Assembly: GCA_964612675.1 (NCBI GenBank)
Contig: CAZTDD010000102.1
Location: 1 to 26,755 of the forward strand
Source: CAZTDD01 sp964612675
GTDB taxonomy: Bacteria > Hinthialibacterota > Hinthialibacteria > Hinthialibacterales > JAKPRU01
Length of the DNA: 26,755 nt
Reading direction: 5' to 3'
This document shows positions 24,861-26,755 of the stretch, one piece after another. The translations under genes were made by a program, and so were the position numbers. Position 1 is the first letter of the stretch. Each line of letters opens with the position of its first letter. Under the pieces are notes generated by a model. It did not search any database. It saw only the letters and a program-made list of their open reading frames with translations, and was not told the origin of the DNA.

Positions 24861-26597
24861 TCAGTTAGTGTAGGGTAACCGCCTTTCTATGGAACCGAGA
24901 TCGAAGAGGTCCCAGAGTCGTTGTTGAACGGAACTGCGACGAGATAGTTTTCGTTCTGCGCGTTGTTCGTCGTAGATCATGACAATTTCGCGTAAGTCGG
25001 TGAGTTCTTGCCGTAAGACGGCGGCGCTCATACGCAACCCGGCCCGTTCCGCTTTTTGGACCATCACCTGAATCAGGAGCAGGGCCATGACACAACAAAA
25101 TCCGAAAGCGCGAATCTTGGTATCGGTCCAATGCCGGGTCGGACGCCACCGGATCAATTCGGGATCTTTGAGTAGTTTAAAATCATCCTCGACACGTTCT
25201 TTGGCCCGGTATTGATTGACGATCCACTCACTCTCGGCCTCTCGTTGACTACTAAAGAGCAAATGTTTTCCGAACCGCTTGCGTTGCTCCTCGACCGCTT
25301 CGGTGTCGGAGAAAAATAGTTCGCCGTTCCCGTATTTCACGTCAATGTATTTTCCGAACCGACTGTCGGCGATCAAACGAGTCACCCCCTTGGGCACCTG
25401 CTTCGGTTTCCGCTTATAGTTCGCCCATTTCGTTCGGATCTCCTGCTTAAGCCGGTCGATGCCCTGGGTCAGCGTGTGTTCCTGTTTCCGCGCCAACCGG
25501 GGATTATAGGTCAGCACCAGCACGCAATCGACTCCAAATACCGTGCGTCGGCATCGATGGTACCGACCGGTATCCGTTTCGCCCTCGTACCGCTCCAGAG
25601 GGAAATCGAGAAGATCCGGGAAATGGGAAGGGACTAGGCTGCCGACCCACCGGATTTTCCCGTTCAGACGCTGAAAATTTTCGCGAGTGTTATTCCCTTT
25701 ATCGAGAACGAGAACCAGGTTGTCCACCTGTTGGAAACTGGTGTGTAGACGCATGAGTAAGTCGTCCACCAAGCCGGCGAATGTTTTCGTGTCATGGGCG
25801 TTGCCTCGGTAGAGACGATGGAACAGCGGAAGGCCCCAGGTTTTTTCCACACACAGCGCCAACCCCACTTGTCTTCGATGATGATGGCACTCTTTGTTAT
25901 GCCCCGTCCTCGCCAGGGAGGCGCGAACCGGCTCCTCGATATAAGTAAAAAAATTCGTCGTGTCGTAAAACAGAATGTGGTCGGACACCTCGAACCGATC
26001 TTCGAGATGGGTGAACAGATGGTCTTCGATCGTGCGAAAGGTGGAATCCTCCAGCCCCACAAAGAGATCCTCCTGGAGTTCCGGTTGCGCCTTGCGCCGT
26101 TCGCGCAGTTCTTTTTCGCTCACAATATCGTCGGTGGCGTACCAGAAGGTTTGGCTGGTGAGACGGGTGGGATCAAAGCCAAGCAGATCCGGGAGAATCG
26201 TGGAAGCGGCCCACGTCCCCATACGCCGTTTGCTGGTTGCATGCTGCAAGCGATTGATAATGGGGAGAAGGAAGTATAGCCACCGAGGAAGGCCATACCG
26301 GGTTCCGGGGATGTGTTCGCGGAGGAGGTCCACGAGTCCGATCTCCACCGCGGTCTGGTAGATCGCGGCCACAAAACCGAAATCGCGATGCTGCACGTCA
26401 AGCGGGCCGGACGTTTCTTTCAATCGCTGGAGGATGGACTCAGCGGTCCCCAGGTAAATGGATTCTGTTCGTACCCGGCTTTTGCCGGACCCGCGTCGTT
26501 TCCCCCGAGCGTGGGGATCGATCTTTTCCCGCCAGGTTCGTTGATAGTAGTAGTAAGTGATTCCGTTGATGGTCTTGGGATACAGATGACCGGCCAT
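24861..26597 (-). CDS. DDE transposase, IS1634 family (IS4 superfamily)
   Basis: 578 residues, typical for the family (about 530-600). The N-terminus has the characteristic ITYYYYQRTWREK and later SIYLGTAESILQRLK. The RNase H-like catalytic residues are D212 (LFYDTTNFFTY), D299 (LVLVLDKGNN) and E470 (YRAKERVEDDFKLLK). That last block fits the IS4 Y-x2-R-x3-E-x6-K signature with Y463, K466 in place of Arg, E470 and K477. The frame is intact, so it may be active. The start ATG is preceded by AGGAG (plus-strand 26604-26608) with a 6-nt spacer. The last few residues (PYTN) are encoded across the terminal inverted repeat and the stop codon lies just outside it. Confidence 0.92.
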   Translation of the reverse strand: MAGHLYPKTINGITYYYYQRTWREKIDPHARGKRRGSGKSRVRTESIYLGTAESILQRLKETSGPLDVQHRDFGFVAAIYQTAVEIGLVDLLREHIPGTRYGLPRWLYFLLPIINRLQHATSKRRMGTWAASTILPDLLGFDPTRLTSQTFWYATDDIVSEKELRERRKAQPELQEDLFVGLEDSTFRTIEDHLFTHLEDRFEVSDHILFYDTTNFFTYIEEPVRASLARTGHNKECHHHRRQVGLALCVEKTWGLPLFHRLYRGNAHDTKTFAGLVDDLLMRLHTSFQQVDNLVLVLDKGNNTRENFQRLNGKIRWVGSLVPSHFPDLLDFPLERYEGETDTGRYHRCRRTVFGVDCVLVLTYNPRLARKQEHTLTQGIDRLKQEIRTKWANYKRKPKQVPKGVTRLIADSRFGKYIDVKYGNGELFFSDTEAVEEQRKRFGKHLLFSSQREAESEWIVNQYRAKERVEDDFKLLKDPELIRWRPTRHWTDTKIRAFGFCCVMALLLIQVMVQKAERAGLRMSAAVLRQELTDLREIVMIYDEQRAERKLSRRSSVQQRLWDLFDLGSIERRLPYTN

Positions 26598-26685
26598 ACC
26601 CTGCTCCTCTCAATATAACACTACATGTAATATGATATCCCTTAATTCATTGTATGTCAAGCCTGTTTTGCTTAACACTACACTA
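24866..26685 (-). mobile_element. Insertion sequence, IS1634-like (IS4 superfamily), about 1.82 kb
   Basis: A single long transposase gene on the minus strand is bracketed by short terminal inverted repeats: TAGTGTAGGGTAAC at 24866-24879 and, inverted, TAGTGTAGTGTTAA at 26672-26685 (11 of the first 13 positions match). The size, one-gene layout and transposase type agree with the IS1634 family. No target-site duplication is obvious at these boundaries, so the exact ends may be off by a few bases or the duplication has decayed. The element appears complete, with a near-consensus promoter and an intact frame. It inserted downstream of rel and the micro-ORFs and disrupts no identifiable gene. 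Confidence 0.72.
26632..26660 (-). promoter_or_regulatory. Transposase promoter
   Basis: On the minus strand a perfect TTGACA (plus-strand 26655-26660) is followed after 17 nt by TATCAT (26632-26637). Transcription would begin near 26625, about 28 nt before the start codon. A 10-nt copy of terminal-repeat sequence (TAACACTACA, plus strand 26616-26625) covers the expected start site, a possible transposase-binding operator. Confidence 0.65.
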
Positions 26686-26755
26686 TTGCCGCAAACAAAT
26701 CCAATGAAACGAGAGGGATACACGATTCATTTATGGCTGGATAGAAAACTCAGGT
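26686..26755. other. Unannotated flank of the insertion sequence
   Basis: The last 70 nt of the window, beyond the insertion sequence. No gene, repeat or hairpin is recognised. Confidence 0.5.

Noticed and set aside
25794..26361. Plus-strand open frames within the insertion sequence
   Set aside because: They are antisense to the intact DDE transposase; the residues are shadow translation.
24855..26695. Target-site duplication flanking the insertion sequence
   Set aside because: The bases next to the two terminal repeats show no matching direct repeat, even when the ends are shifted by a few positions.

Overview
The window looks like chromosomal DNA from an uncultured, moderately GC-rich bacterium. 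All fifteen larger native genes lie on the plus strand; the only minus-strand gene is a transposase. Several traits suggest an environmental lineage of the PVC/FCB-like or candidate-phylum type, such as Sumerlaeota or Hydrogenedentota: a ThiD2-ThiE fusion, a very large DUF3857/transglutaminase protein, a secreted dockerin-like protein with a Pro/Thr linker and a Kelch propeller, and several families of intergenic palindromic repeats. This placement is an inference and is weakly supported.

Layout. Positions 1-300 hold dispersed intergenic repeats. They are followed by a secreted endonuclease/exonuclease/phosphatase-fold hydrolase (301-1185), a membrane polyprenyl-phosphate sugar transferase (1289-2818) whose 3' end overlaps a thiamine gene by 98 nt (2721-3776), an orphan NtrC-type sigma-54 response regulator (3929-5308) and a site-2-protease-like membrane metalloprotease (5482-6156). 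The protease is coupled by overlap to the chromosome-segregation pair scpA-scpB, which runs into a 23S-type pseudouridine synthase and then topA (to 10753). This DNA-maintenance block is the most operon-like part of the window. A 1297-residue secreted TPR/DUF3857/transglutaminase protein (10922-14815) and a gamma-carbonic-anhydrase-like protein (14826-15347) follow. A mosaic of palindromic repeats (15333-15570) then precedes a family-4 uracil-DNA glycosylase overlapping priA (15678-18631), a repair/replication-restart pair.

A nested palindromic element (18678-18869) precedes the secreted dockerin-like/Kelch gene (18903-21695). The 304-nt gap after it contains a promoter-like sequence, several possible RNA stem-loops and a convincing intrinsic terminator (21940-21966), just upstream of a bifunctional (p)ppGpp synthetase/hydrolase gene (22006-24432) with an odd N-terminal extension. 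The window closes with two overlapping micro-ORFs (24545-24801) and an apparently complete IS1634-like insertion sequence (about 24866-26685, transposase on the minus strand).

Most genes are ordinary housekeeping genes, and no defence island, CRISPR array, tRNA or rRNA was seen. The parts most worth a second look are the structured region upstream of rel, the rel N-terminus, the nested repeat elements, and the promoter and end architecture of the insertion sequence.
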